From Mollicutes bacterium (GTDB lineage Bacteria > Bacillota_I > Bacilli_A > RF39 > UBA660): a stretch of 52,844 bases of DNA. The position numbers and the translations under genes are program-made. The stretch's first letter is position 1. The number at the start of each line of letters is the position of its first letter. Under the pieces are notes generated by a model. That model had not been told where the DNA came from and made no database searches. It saw nothing but the letters and a program-made list of their open reading frames with translations. Shown in pieces: positions 1-8,368 of this stretch. Location: positions 1 through 52,844 of the forward strand of contig DUQO01000035.1 in assembly GCA_012837765.1 (NCBI GenBank), given 5' to 3'.

Positions 1-10
1 AGTAGTATAA

Positions 11-50
11 TAAAACAAAGCCTTTTATGTAATGCTTTGTTTTAATTTGG
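11..50 (+). terminator. Rho-independent terminator of a gene left of the window
   Basis: Perfect 11-bp inverted repeat (arms 11-21 and 34-44) with a 12-base loop. The right arm runs into a T-rich stretch. It would end a plus-strand unit that begins before the window and separates it from the mobilization genes. Confidence 0.7.
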
Positions 51-105
51 TTTTCTATGTGTGTTTATAATAGCCATTCCTAATTTCTGGTGTAGAATTT
101 ATCAG

Positions 106-145
106 ACTACCTAGACCTCTTCCTGCTGTTAATTTTCTAGATAGT
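106..145. other. Candidate oriT / relaxase-accessory binding site
   Basis: An imperfect inverted repeat, ACTACCTAGA (106-115) and TCTAGATAGT (136-145), matches at 9 of 10 positions around a 20-base spacer. It lies in the short gap between the upstream terminator and the first mobilization gene. In mobilizable elements the origin of transfer usually lies just upstream of the accessory protein and relaxase genes. The functional call is inference from position and symmetry; no nic site was recognised. Confidence 0.3.
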
Positions 146-185
146 ATGAAAAACAATTTAAATATCAGAATGAAGGAGGTTGATA

Positions 186-515
186 ATGTTGATCAAGAAG
201 GTAACATTTAGAATTGAAGAGTCATTATATAATCAGTTAAAGGACAAGTTATCTAGTCAAAAAGAAAAAATATCAATTAACAATTACATTTCTAATTTAG
301 TAAAAAATGATGTGCTTGGTTTAAGTGAGGATACTAATAATCTACTTGAAAAGACAATTAAAGAACTTAATAAGTTAAGTAATTTTAGTAATGTTCAATA
401 TAAGATATTAAGACAGTTATTCGCTAATATGGGATTTGCTGGTAACATGAATCCGTATAATGATGTTTGCTTACAAGAACTTATGAGGAATAAAAATAAT
501 GATTTCCACGACTAG
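186..515 (+). CDS. Small mobilization accessory protein (ribbon-helix-helix / MobC-like)
   Basis: A protein of about 109 residues. The N-terminus (KKVTFRIEESLYNQL) reads like a beta strand followed by a helix, as in ribbon-helix-helix DNA-binding proteins. The rest is helical and polar, as in MobC-type relaxosome accessory factors. The ATG at 186 is chosen because a strong AAGGAGGT (173-180) precedes it; a TTG at 180 would lie inside that site. The last 17 bases overlap the start of the relaxase gene, so the two are probably translationally coupled. The likely role is to bind oriT and help the relaxase nick DNA. Function is inferred mainly from position. Confidence 0.6.
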   Translation: MLIKKVTFRIEESLYNQLKDKLSSQKEKISINNYISNLVKNDVLGLSEDTNNLLEKTIKELNKLSNFSNVQYKILRQLFANMGFAGNMNPYNDVCLQELMRNKNNDFHD

Positions 516-1827
516 TCCTAAAGTTGTTTTAAAAACACAATTCCATTTAGCTTTAAATAACAAAAAAATATCAGACAAGATGATAACCAACATTAATGGT
601 ATGTTCGATTATTATGCTAATCCGATAAAACAAGCTGAAAATATGTTTGACTATTATGATGGAACACTTAAGAATAAGAAGTTTAATTTAGTGTTAGAAG
701 ATGGCAGTTATGCTACAAAAAAAGAAATAGATAAAAGAAATACTGATTATCAAAAGTATCTTAAGAAATCTAACTTATGGAAAGGTATAGTAAGTTTTAA
801 CAATGATTATATTGATGCTAATATTTCATTAGAAGATTTAGAAAAGAAAATGATAAATGAAATACTACCTAGATTTTTTAAAGAATGTGGTTTTAAAAAT
901 ACAAGTAATATGTCATATCAAGTGGCATTACATACTGATACAGATAACTATCACTTTCACTTCTCTTTTATTGAAAAGAAGCCTAATTATGTTACTAAAC
1001 AAAATAAATTATCATATAGAACTAAAGGACAATTATCACAAAGAGAAATGAATTATTTAAAAGATCAAGTCATTTTATCAGTTGAAAGAGGAAACTACTA
1101 CACTAATATATTAACTAAAACAAATAAAGATATTGATTATTTAAAATCGTATTTTAATCCTAAAGATAAGAATTTTACATTGAAAAATAAGAAAGACATC
1201 TTTTTAGAAGAAAAAATAATTAGACTTGGCGATTTAGTTAGTAAATATCAGGGTTCTGACAATTACAATAAAGTTAAATATAATTCAATTAGAAATAATG
1301 AAATTAAGAAACTGACTAATGAAATAAAGGAATACTTGTTTAATGATAAGAGTTCAGATTTAAGAGTATATAAAGGTATTATTGATAAAGACCTAAAGAA
1401 GCTAAACAAATACTATGTAGAATTAAACAAATCTAATAACATTGAGAATTACCATAATAAAGACTTGCTATTTAGTAAAGAAAGATATTTAGACAATTAT
1501 GTTTTAAATGCAATTATAAATTATGCTAAAGATAAAAAGCTGGATTCTTCAAAACAAAGAGATAAGATTGATGTAAATGATCTTATAAAGTCCTCTGCCT
1601 GCCTTGCATGGCGAAAACACAGTTATTCTAATAGAAAGGTAATGAGAAAAGGAATATTGAATAACTATTTTACTGGTAGCACTAATAGAGCAAAATTTCC
1701 TGCTAAGTATGAAATGGAAAATTCACTCAAAAAGATAAGCCGTGAAATGGATAAGGCAAGTGAACAATTCCACAAGTTATTTGAACAGGAAAAGGAAAAA
1801 AGAAAAAATGATGATTATAGTCTTTAA
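499..1827 (+). CDS. MobL/MobP-type relaxase (mobilization protein)
   Basis: A 442-residue protein that would nick one strand at oriT and pilot it into a recipient. The key feature is a three-histidine metal-binding motif, H145-x6-H152-F-H154, in the segment LHTDTDNYHFHFSF; this is the hallmark of HUH-type relaxases. A FDYYANP segment near residues 36-42 offers Y38 and Y39 as candidate nicking tyrosines. The remainder is lysine-rich and helical. The arrangement (small accessory protein, then relaxase, with 17 bp overlap) is typical of mobilizable elements. No coupling protein, type IV secretion gene or integrase is present here, so the element would need a helper or continues to the left. The closest family I recognise is MobL; family assignment is moderately sure, relaxase function more so. 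Confidence 0.75.
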   Translation: MISTTSPKVVLKTQFHLALNNKKISDKMITNINGMFDYYANPIKQAENMFDYYDGTLKNKKFNLVLEDGSYATKKEIDKRNTDYQKYLKKSNLWKGIVSFNNDYIDANISLEDLEKKMINEILPRFFKECGFKNTSNMSYQVALHTDTDNYHFHFSFIEKKPNYVTKQNKLSYRTKGQLSQREMNYLKDQVILSVERGNYYTNILTKTNKDIDYLKSYFNPKDKNFTLKNKKDIFLEEKIIRLGDLVSKYQGSDNYNKVKYNSIRNNEIKKLTNEIKEYLFNDKSSDLRVYKGIIDKDLKKLNKYYVELNKSNNIENYHNKDLLFSKERYLDNYVLNAIINYAKDKKLDSSKQRDKIDVNDLIKSSACLAWRKHSYSNRKVMRKGILNNYFTGSTNRAKFPAKYEMENSLKKISREMDKASEQFHKLFEQEKEKRKNDDYSL

Positions 1828-1863
1828 ATTTTAATGTTATAATTATTTTAAGTGAGGTTATAT

Positions 1864-2832
1864 ATGAAATACAATTTTTTTATTCGTTATAATAAGGTAA
1901 TCATCGCAAAAAGTGTTATTTCTATAGATGATGCATTAAAAGAAAATTTATTGAAATGTAATTATAACATGATTAAAGTAACAGTTGAAAATGATTGGGA
2001 AACAATTTATCTTGATATAGAATCATTATTCATGGTTAAATATGTTTGTGAGCAAGTAAATGAATTAAACCTAAATGACATTAAAGAAAGTAATGAATAT
2101 CTGTATTTTGAAATGTTGGAATCATTATCTGAAAATAATCAATGTTTTATAGATATACCTAGCAAAAAATATTTTTTAGTAAATTTCACTGAAATTATTA
2201 GTGGAAGAAATTTAGCAGATTATAAAGTTTTCTTGATGAACTATGAAACGGATCCTATTGTATGTTTCTTTGTTTTAAGGGATATGATAGAAAATTTGAA
2301 AGTATATTTATATTTGTTAAGAGCTGAGAAAACGGAAACTATTATAAAAACTGATAAATATACAGCAGTTCAAGAGAAAGATGATGAGGATATTCTAAAA
2401 AAGAAAATCGATCAGGTAGAGGGTAAAATCAAGATGAATTTCGATTTTTCTAAAATAATAAAAAACACCCCTACAATTGAATTTTTGTCAGATGAATTTA
2501 TTGAATTAGATAAAATAAATACAATGTGTAATGATTGGATTCATAAAAACGGTTATGAAAAAATAAATATTAAGTATTTTCGTAGGCTTAATAAAGAAGA
2601 TCTAAAAAACAAAATGTATTATATTTTGAAAGTTTTCTTTACTGTAGTCTGTTGCTATGATGAAAAGAGCATTTCAGGTAGCGATTATTTGGATGCTCTA
2701 GAAAATAATGAAGTGCCGCCTGCTGGTTCTGAAGCTTGGATTGCACCAATTTTTCAGGAATTTATAGATAAAGCTTTCACAACTGATGAAAAAAAGAAAA
2801 TTGAACAAAATTGTTGTATGGAGATCAACTAA
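1864..2832 (+). CDS. Unknown protein, accessory-region cargo
   Basis: A 322-residue soluble protein that I do not recognise. The start is ATG 1864, preceded by GAGG; an upstream GTG at 1852 lies in the ribosome-binding region. The N-terminal half is mixed, followed by a charged linker near residues 170-195. The C-terminal half contains NTMCNDWIHKNG and a conserved-looking segment around SEAWIAPIFQEFID. No transmembrane segment or signal peptide. It sits 36 bp after the relaxase and 49 bp before a HEPN-like gene, on the same strand, so it may be cargo of the mobilizable element, possibly in a stress, toxin or phage-response pair. That role is only positional inference. Confidence 0.55.
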   Translation: MKYNFFIRYNKVIIAKSVISIDDALKENLLKCNYNMIKVTVENDWETIYLDIESLFMVKYVCEQVNELNLNDIKESNEYLYFEMLESLSENNQCFIDIPSKKYFLVNFTEIISGRNLADYKVFLMNYETDPIVCFFVLRDMIENLKVYLYLLRAEKTETIIKTDKYTAVQEKDDEDILKKKIDQVEGKIKMNFDFSKIIKNTPTIEFLSDEFIELDKINTMCNDWIHKNGYEKINIKYFRRLNKEDLKNKMYYILKVFFTVVCCYDEKSISGSDYLDALENNEVPPAGSEAWIAPIFQEFIDKAFTTDEKKKIEQNCCMEIN

Positions 2833-2881
2833 AAATTTTAAAATCTATTGTTTGAATTAATATGAGAGGTGAAATGTTATT

Positions 2882-3358
2882 ATGGACTTTGAAACAATAT
2901 TTAATAATTTAGATAATATAGATAAAAAGAGTATTAATGCATATAGGAGTGCTAGACAATTCAAGAATATAGCTACTTATCCACTTGTTAGTATAGGTGA
3001 TAAGGTGGCACCAGTTTTAGTTGCGTGTATTGTCAATAAATTGCTGTCATGCGAGTTGTTTTTGAAAAGTCTAATAATAATGAATACAAAGGAAATCCCA
3101 GAAGGACATCATTTAATAAAATTGCTGGAAGAGTCTAACATTTCAAGTATAGTAATAAACAGAATGCCTGATTTTGAGTTTGAAAAGGAATTAGAAAAAA
3201 TAAATAATGCTTTTGTTAATTGGAGATACATTTATGAAAGTGATGAATCAACAATATATAATGGTTTTGTGAATACTTTGTGCGAAGTTTTAGAAGAAAT
3301 TACAAGAGAGAAGATATTAGAAATTTATAAACTGAATATGCTTCAATCTTTTATATAA
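2882..3358 (+). CDS. HEPN-like helical protein
   Basis: A 158-residue, mostly helical protein. The segment LLSCELFLKSLI...GHHLIKLLEES followed by NAFVNWRYIYES resembles HEPN-fold proteins, where a helix that would contact a partner is followed by a GH-L segment and an F-x2-WRY-x-E motif. The canonical RNase motif R-x4-6-H was not clearly seen, so it may be a non-catalytic HEPN or an antitoxin-like partner. It follows the 322-residue unknown gene on the same strand with GAGAGGTG about 10 bases before the start. The fold call is pattern-based and tentative. Confidence 0.5.
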   Translation: MDFETIFNNLDNIDKKSINAYRSARQFKNIATYPLVSIGDKVAPVLVACIVNKLLSCELFLKSLIIMNTKEIPEGHHLIKLLEESNISSIVINRMPDFEFEKELEKINNAFVNWRYIYESDESTIYNGFVNTLCEVLEEITREKILEIYKLNMLQSFI

Positions 3359-3505
3359 TCCGATTAATGAATTATGAACAAGTTATTAATACATGGTTTT
3401 ATTGTTTGAGATTATAACCTTTATATAAAATAAAAAGATAGTAAGTGAATTCAAATTCTTAAAGAATTAATTAAAAATTAAAGATTGCAGAATCATTGAC
3501 AAAGC

Positions 3506-3534
3506 TCGACAACAATGATATCACATTTTATAAT
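3506..3534 (+). promoter_or_regulatory. Sigma-A-type promoter upstream of the ABC operon
   Basis: TCGACA (3506-3511) and TATAAT (3529-3534) are separated by exactly 17 bases. The 406-bp gap 3359-3764 holds no convincing gene; it contains this promoter, a weak hairpin with a T-run, and a second promoter closer to the operon. Confidence 0.5.
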
Positions 3535-3617
3535 AGTCTTATGTTACCATATTGATTTTAAAAATTAACAGTTCTGAAATAATAAGTATAGGTAATGATG
3601 TTGTTCTGATTATATTA

Positions 3618-3657
3618 AAAACCAAATTATAGATAGGTTTTCAATTAGTCGTTTTTT
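3618..3657 (+). terminator. Weak hairpin with distal T-run, possible attenuator
   Basis: AAAACC (3618-3623) pairs with GGTTTT (3636-3641); a T6 run follows at 3652-3657. It lies about 80 bases after the promoter at 3506, so it could end a short leader RNA. The stem is short and the T-run is offset by ten bases, so the call is weak. Confidence 0.25.
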
Positions 3658-3728
3658 CATCATTATTTTTTTTGTATATTCTTAATTATAAGCATATAAA
3701 GTTAAGGTCTGCATTTAAAAATCATACA

Positions 3729-3737
3729 TGGTATAAT
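3729..3737 (+). promoter_or_regulatory. Extended -10 promoter for the ABC operon
   Basis: TGGTATAAT at 3729-3737 is an extended -10 element, 28 bases before the first start codon. No good -35 box is present. The same TGnTATAAT form precedes three other plus-strand genes and the rimP operon in this window. Confidence 0.55.
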
Positions 3738-3764
3738 TAAATTATAAAGTAAGGAGATGTTTAT

Positions 3765-4481
3765 ATGAGTGAACAAATAATAGACAGATTAGAAAAAACT
3801 GAGCACATTATGAAGCTTGATCATGTTAGTAAAAGTTATAAATCAAAAAACAGAATTGTAAAAGTTTTATCAGATATTAGTGTTGACTTTCATAGTCATA
3901 AATTTTATGCAATTATGGGTCATAGTGGTAGTGGTAAATCAACGCTTGTTAATATACTTGGTTTAATTGATTCGTTTGATATTGGTAAGTATGAATTGTA
4001 CGGAACGAACGTCTCTAATTTTAAGGATATAGAGTTATCTAATTTAAGAATGAAAAATATTGGTTTTATATTTCAGGGATTTCATCTAAATCCAACCTTA
4101 AAAGCATATGAAAATGTTATTGTTCCCATGTTAATCAACAAAGACATTAATCCTAAAGAACGAAAAAAAAGAGCTATAGAATTATTAACTAGTGTCGGAT
4201 TAAAAGAAAGAGTTGATCATTTCCCAAATGAATTATCAGGTGGCGAACAACAAAGAGTAGCAATTGCAAGAGCTCTTGCGAATAATCCAAAAATTATATT
4301 AGCTGATGAGCCTACTGGAAATTTAGATGAGAAACACGAACAAGAAATTTTTCATCAATTGAAAGAACTGTCAAATATTGGAAAATGTGTTATTGTTGTT
4401 AGTCATAGTAATGAGGTAAAAAAATATGCTGACAGAGTCTTTAAAATAGTAGATGGAACTCTTGTTGGTGATGATAGATGA
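3765..4481 (+). CDS. ABC transporter ATP-binding protein (MacB/LolD type)
   Basis: A 238-residue ATPase. Walker A is GHSGSGKST at residues 52-60, the signature is LSGGEQQR, and Walker B is IILADEP followed by TGNLD. This pattern belongs to the MacB/LolD/BceA group, which works with FtsX-like permeases rather than classic six-helix permeases. It resembles ATPases encoded beside lactococcin-972-type bacteriocins. The start has a strong AAGGAGATG. The gene overlaps the next permease by four bases (ATGA), so the products are surely made together. An A8 run at 4163-4170 is in frame. The substrate is unknown; candidates are export of, or immunity to, the small exported protein encoded 200 bp downstream. 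Confidence 0.85.
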   Translation: MSEQIIDRLEKTEHIMKLDHVSKSYKSKNRIVKVLSDISVDFHSHKFYAIMGHSGSGKSTLVNILGLIDSFDIGKYELYGTNVSNFKDIELSNLRMKNIGFIFQGFHLNPTLKAYENVIVPMLINKDINPKERKKRAIELLTSVGLKERVDHFPNELSGGEQQRVAIARALANNPKIILADEPTGNLDEKHEQEIFHQLKELSNIGKCVIVVSHSNEVKKYADRVFKIVDGTLVGDDR

Positions 4482-5710
4482 ATATAAAAAGTTATTTTAA
4501 GATAGCAGTTTTAAATATTTTTAGAGATAAAAAGAAAGTTTATTTTATTCTTGTTATGCTAATATGCACAATACTAGCATTAGGTGTTTTAACTTTCAAG
4601 AGCATTTTTTCTAAACATATTAGTGATAGTATAAATAAAAATATTGGTTTTAGAGTTATAGATGTTGTTCCAAAATTAGATGTTGAAGATTATGGAAAAT
4701 CAGAAATAACAAAAATTAAACACATTGATGATATTTATAGTTCACAATATGGCTCTGTTTATGCAAAAAGTAGTTTTGCGAATGAAAAATTTGATGGAAG
4801 TATAGAATTAATTTATGGAGAAAAATCAGCTCTGCCAAATAATATTATTGGTGCAACATTTAAAAAAGGACAGAAAAATGTTGCCATCTGCCCTATAGAT
4901 TTTTATCCTGATATTTCAATTTATGATACAAAAATAAATGAAAAAAATATTATTGATGGAAATACATTATTAGGTAAAGATTTCGCGATCAAATATTATT
5001 CCTATAGTTTTAATGGTACTAAAAAAACAATAGAAGCAGAATTTACTAAAACATTTAAAATTGTTGGTTTATACGACAGCAAAAATGTTATGAATATGGG
5101 TAATCAATGTTATGTTCCGTTTGAAGATATTAAGGAAATAACGGATAAAGGAATAATTAGTGAAATGAACACAGCTATATATGCTTTTAGTATAATCGTT
5201 GATAGTAGTCAAAATGTGAACTATGTAGTGGATAAATTAGATGAATTAGGTTTTACTGGAATAAGACTTAAGAATCAAATTGATCAAAAATTAGTTAATA
5301 CAATTATAATATCGTGTGATGTCACTGTTGCTCTAGTATTATTTGCTGTTATACTTTTAGTGTCTTCATACACAAAAAAGAAGATTTTAGGTGAAGCAAA
5401 AACTATTGGTGTATTAAGAACTAGTGGTTATAAAAAATCTGCTGTTATAAATTTATATTTATTAGAGATTATAATTAGTAATATTCTCTCTTATATCATA
5501 GGTATGATAATATTTACAATTATATATTTAATATTGAAGAACTTGGTATTCAACTATCTTACTTATTTTGGAATGATGATGCCACTAAATATATTTGATT
5601 ATATATATGCTTTCATAATAATTGTAGTTATTACTTCAATTATTGCAGATTATTATATAATTAAAAAAATAAATTTAAATATTGTCGATTTAATAGGAAG
5701 TGAGGAGTAA
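4478..5710 (+). CDS. FtsX-like ABC permease, first subunit
   Basis: A 410-residue membrane protein with the FtsX/MacB layout: one N-terminal transmembrane helix (about residues 21-41), a large extracytoplasmic domain (about 45-270), then three C-terminal helices (about 275-300, 325-355, 370-395). The segment KTIGVLRTSGYKKSAV after the second helix is the usual cytoplasmic coupling region of this family. It starts inside the ATPase stop codon and is followed three bases later by a second permease, so the transporter is likely one ATPase dimer with two different permeases. Confidence 0.8.
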   Translation: MNIKSYFKIAVLNIFRDKKKVYFILVMLICTILALGVLTFKSIFSKHISDSINKNIGFRVIDVVPKLDVEDYGKSEITKIKHIDDIYSSQYGSVYAKSSFANEKFDGSIELIYGEKSALPNNIIGATFKKGQKNVAICPIDFYPDISIYDTKINEKNIIDGNTLLGKDFAIKYYSYSFNGTKKTIEAEFTKTFKIVGLYDSKNVMNMGNQCYVPFEDIKEITDKGIISEMNTAIYAFSIIVDSSQNVNYVVDKLDELGFTGIRLKNQIDQKLVNTIIISCDVTVALVLFAVILLVSSYTKKKILGEAKTIGVLRTSGYKKSAVINLYLLEIIISNILSYIIGMIIFTIIYLILKNLVFNYLTYFGMMMPLNIFDYIYAFIIIVVITSIIADYYIIKKINLNIVDLIGSEE

Positions 5711-5713
5711 TTT

Positions 5714-6844
5714 ATGATTTTAGTAAAAGGATTTTTTCGAAAACTATCTACAAAAGTTTATCTATTAATTTTCGGCATACTATTAACTATTATTATAACC
5801 ATAATGTCGTTTGCAAATTACTACACTGAAATATTAGATCAAATGTATAGAGAAAATTCTTTTATGGTTGTAATAAGTAAAACAGATTATTATAATAAAT
5901 TAAGTTCTTATAAAAGTATTATAAGTATAGAGGAAGCTATATTATTCAGACCAAATAAAAATTACAAAGCAATAGTTAGTGAAGATTATGTGGTAATAAA
6001 AAATGGTACTGTAGTTGATTCAAAAGAAAATGGTGGAGCAACTAGAATGAATTGGGAAGATTTTATGATTGGCGAAGGTGCCGGAGATGATTTCCTTATA
6101 GTTTTTCCTTCCAATCGTAACAGTATTGAACTAAAAGATGATGAGGTGGCTTTATCATTAGATCCATTCACTTACTATAAAAAAGACATAGCACAAGGTA
6201 TAGTTGGTGAAAAGATTGGTTTCTATTATAAAAGCAAACAATACGAATATACAATTAAAGAGTTTTATCAAACAGAAATACCAGGCATGTTGGTATCTAA
6301 TCATATTTTTCAGATTATGAATGAGAATAAAGATTTATATGCCTATTTAGTTAAATTTGATAGTAAAAAATCTTCAACTTTAGTAGCGCAAAAACTTAAA
6401 CAATCAAACAAAGATATTGAAGTATTAAATCGCCAAAGATATTTTGTTGAAAATGAAGGTATGAGTTCAGCAAGATTAATAGATCTGATTTATACATTAG
6501 AATTCATAAGTAAAACTATTATTTTAATTTTTGGGATTATATTTATAGTTGTAATTAAAAATGTTATAAAAGATAGTAAGAAAAATATGAATTTGGAAAA
6601 AATGCTTGGGTATAATAACAGACAAATAAAATATTATTTATCTTCAAAACTTGTTATACTGAGTGGTATTTCTTTAATTATTTCTACTCTACTTTCTGTA
6701 ATAATAAATATAACGATTAATTATTATTACCAACTTCAATTAATGGTATTCAATATTATGTTGTTGAGTACCTTGTATATAAGTATTCTAATTATTACCA
6801 TATTTATTTGTTTTATAACTAAAATAAAAAAATATGAAATATAA
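5714..6844 (+). CDS. FtsX-like ABC permease, second subunit
   Basis: A 376-residue protein with the same topology as its upstream partner: a first helix near residues 12-32, an outer domain up to about 255, and three C-terminal helices. The segment NLEKMLGYNNRQIKYYL is the equivalent of the coupling region. GAGGAG at 5702-5707 precedes the ATG. It is the last gene of the operon. The two permeases are only distantly alike, so they are likely to form an asymmetric heterodimer. Confidence 0.78.
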   Translation: MILVKGFFRKLSTKVYLLIFGILLTIIITIMSFANYYTEILDQMYRENSFMVVISKTDYYNKLSSYKSIISIEEAILFRPNKNYKAIVSEDYVVIKNGTVVDSKENGGATRMNWEDFMIGEGAGDDFLIVFPSNRNSIELKDDEVALSLDPFTYYKKDIAQGIVGEKIGFYYKSKQYEYTIKEFYQTEIPGMLVSNHIFQIMNENKDLYAYLVKFDSKKSSTLVAQKLKQSNKDIEVLNRQRYFVENEGMSSARLIDLIYTLEFISKTIILIFGIIFIVVIKNVIKDSKKNMNLEKMLGYNNRQIKYYLSSKLVILSGISLIISTLLSVIINITINYYYQLQLMVFNIMLLSTLYISILIITIFICFITKIKKYEI

Positions 6845-6903
6845 TTCTAATTACTACAAATTTTTAAGATCAACATTATAATATAGATGAAATATTTATT
6901 TTT

Positions 6904-6968
6904 AAAGCAGTAAAACTAATGATTATTGAATTATTTAATTCAGATCATTTGTATTTACTGCTTTTAAT
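6904..6968 (+). terminator. Long hairpin between the ABC operon and the exported-protein gene
   Basis: AAAGCAGTAAA (6904-6914) is the exact inverted complement of TTTACTGCTTT (6954-6964). Further pairing is possible inside (AATGAT/ATCATT and TTGAATT/AATTCA), giving an almost continuous stem, and T-rich sequence follows. It would end the ABC transcript or, if transcription starts near TATAAT at 6877, attenuate the next gene. Confidence 0.6.
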
Positions 6969-7039
6969 TTTCCAAAATGGTTAAGAATCGCTAGTATGGG
7001 ATTTTTAATAAATATACTGTTAGAAAGGAGGTGATTATA

Positions 7040-7414
7040 TTGAAAAAAGTATTTTCAGCTTTATTGATGCTAACAGCATGTTTTCTTTTCGTGGTAACTG
7101 TTTCAGCTGCTACTGGAAACGGAACTATTACTTATGGTGGTACGCCTTTTGAACTTATTGAAGATACAGGAACAGATGTTTACGCAACTGTTAGAGCATC
7201 TTCTTTGCCTAATGGAAGCGTAAATGTTAATGCAATAATGCAAAAAAAGTTTCTTCTTTGGTGGACAAATCAGGCAAATGCTATAGTACCAGTTCAAACT
7301 ACTAATGTAACTTACTATGCACAATTTGCAGCAAATGCTCCAGGACAAGTTAGAGCATTGTTTGACAATCTTTCATCTGGAAGATCTCTTACTGGTCGTT
7401 TCCAACTTTACTAA
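7040..7414 (+). CDS. Small exported cysteine-free protein, bacteriocin-like candidate
   Basis: A 124-residue precursor. The start is taken as TTG 7040, because AAAGGAGGTGAT lies just before it and a GTG at 7031 falls inside that site. The N-terminus (KK, a hydrophobic core, then VSA) is a classic Sec signal peptide with predicted cleavage after residue 23 (VSA|ATG), leaving about 101 residues. The mature part has no cysteine, is rich in N, T, A and G, contains a WW pair in KKFLLWWTNQ and ends in an aromatic residue (GRFQLY). Sec export, small size and an adjacent ABC/FtsX operon recall lactococcin-972-type bacteriocins, but I could not establish sequence homology. Alternatives are a surface or matrix protein. 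Function remains inference. Confidence 0.6.
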   Translation: MKKVFSALLMLTACFLFVVTVSAATGNGTITYGGTPFELIEDTGTDVYATVRASSLPNGSVNVNAIMQKKFLLWWTNQANAIVPVQTTNVTYYAQFAANAPGQVRALFDNLSSGRSLTGRFQLY

Positions 7415-7519
7415 TATAAAATTACTTTTACAAGTATAGTATTATTCTAAAATACAAAAATATAAGTAAAATTTATATTTTTGCAATTGATAGAAGCAAT
7501 ACTTTGTAAAATAGTTTGA

Positions 7520-7550
7520 AATAATGTTGATTTTTGTCAACATTATTTTT
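7520..7550 (+). terminator. Terminator of the exported-protein gene
   Basis: AATAATGTTGA (7520-7530) pairs with TCAACATTATT (7537-7547), then T-rich sequence. It lies 106 bases after the stop codon. Confidence 0.75.
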
Positions 7551-8040
7551 ATTATTAAGAATTTCAGTAAAAGTAACTATAATTGAAACAATGAGACTAA
7601 ATAAAGGAAAAACGATTAAAATAAGTTTTTATTACTAAAACTGAATTAAGATTTTAAAAACTATAATTATTTTTTTTATTAAAAACAGCATTAATCAAAG
7701 TTTGTAATTTACTGCTTTTTATGTTAAAATATATTTGTAATTGATATCTATAACTTATTGTACTTTCTTATTGTATTAAATTTCCTAATACACTACTGGT
7801 AGGTGCCAATTTAAAAACCACCCCAAAAACGGCACGAAAATACAAGAGTCATTTATTTATGGGGTTTAACTTATCTGAGAGTTAGATGCTCTCTTTTTTA
7901 TTATTATATAAAAAAACTTCAATTATGAAGTTTCTTTTTTCTCTGACTTTTTGGTTAATTACTTAAAAATTAATAATACAGATCTAATTAAATTTAATAA
8001 TTTTTTATTTTTTATATACTAATTGAACTTCTGGTTCGTT
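7551..8040. other. Gene-poor gap between accessory region and chromosomal genes
   Basis: No convincing gene was seen. Besides the hairpin at 7914-7940, there is a small stem GAGAG/CTCTC (7877-7893) before a T6 run and a separated GTGCC...GGCAC pair near 7802-7836 in an unusually G/C-rich patch. This is where a right boundary of the mobilizable element could lie, but no direct repeat, tRNA 3' end or recombinase gene was seen to prove it. Confidence 0.4.
7914..7940. terminator. Bidirectional terminator
   Basis: AAACTTC (7914-7920) pairs with GAAGTTT (7927-7933); T-runs follow on both strands. It would serve the broken minus-strand gene that ends at 8041. Confidence 0.55.
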
Positions 8041-8368
8041 TTATTCTCTATTAAGATCCATTTGATATAAATCTCTATAAGAACAATATCGTTCAAAACA
8101 TACGTAGTCTGGAATAAAAGACGCACATTGAAAGCCCATCCATACAGCATATTGATCTTGGAAGCTACGATTACAGATGTAAATGTCTTTCATATCTATA
8201 TTGCCTCGTAAAAATTGCAATAGAGCATATTCCTCAAAAGTCCATTTTCCACACCATTCAGCTTCTTTTTGTTTTTGATAAACTAAATATCTTTTTAAAT
8301 AGATCCATATTATAACTATAATCTGCAGCAAATTTTAAGACCATTTCATCACTAATAATAGAACTCAT
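8041..8368 (-). pseudogene. Frameshifted small gene of unknown function
   Basis: An ATG at 8368 with GGGGAAA before it opens a frame (MSSIISDEMVLKFAADYSYN...) that stops at TGA 8258-8260. The downstream frame continues without a stop to 8041 (EAEWCGKWTFEEYALLQFLRGN...). Removing one base from the T5 run at 8266-8270 (A5 on the coding strand) joins them into one protein of about 108 residues (...SLSKTKEAEWCGKW...). I do not recognise the product. It is W-, Y- and C-containing with no membrane segment. Either the gene is decayed, the frame is restored by slippage, or the base count is a sequencing error. Confidence 0.6.

Noticed and set aside
4479-4481. TGA read as tryptophan (Mollicutes code)
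   Set aside because: TGA ends the ABC ATPase genes at 4481 and at 28682, and tryptophan is always TGG.
7013-7018. TATACT as promoter of the exported-protein gene
   Set aside because: It is too close to the ribosome-binding site to leave a leader, and there is no -35 box.
7103-7348. Minus-strand open frame across the exported-protein gene
   Set aside because: Shadow of the coding strand; no ribosome-binding site and biased composition from the reversed codons.
1-7600. Integrase, transposase or insertion sequence in the accessory region
   Set aside because: No DDE, tyrosine or serine recombinase motif and no terminal repeats were found. The mobile call rests only on the relaxase.
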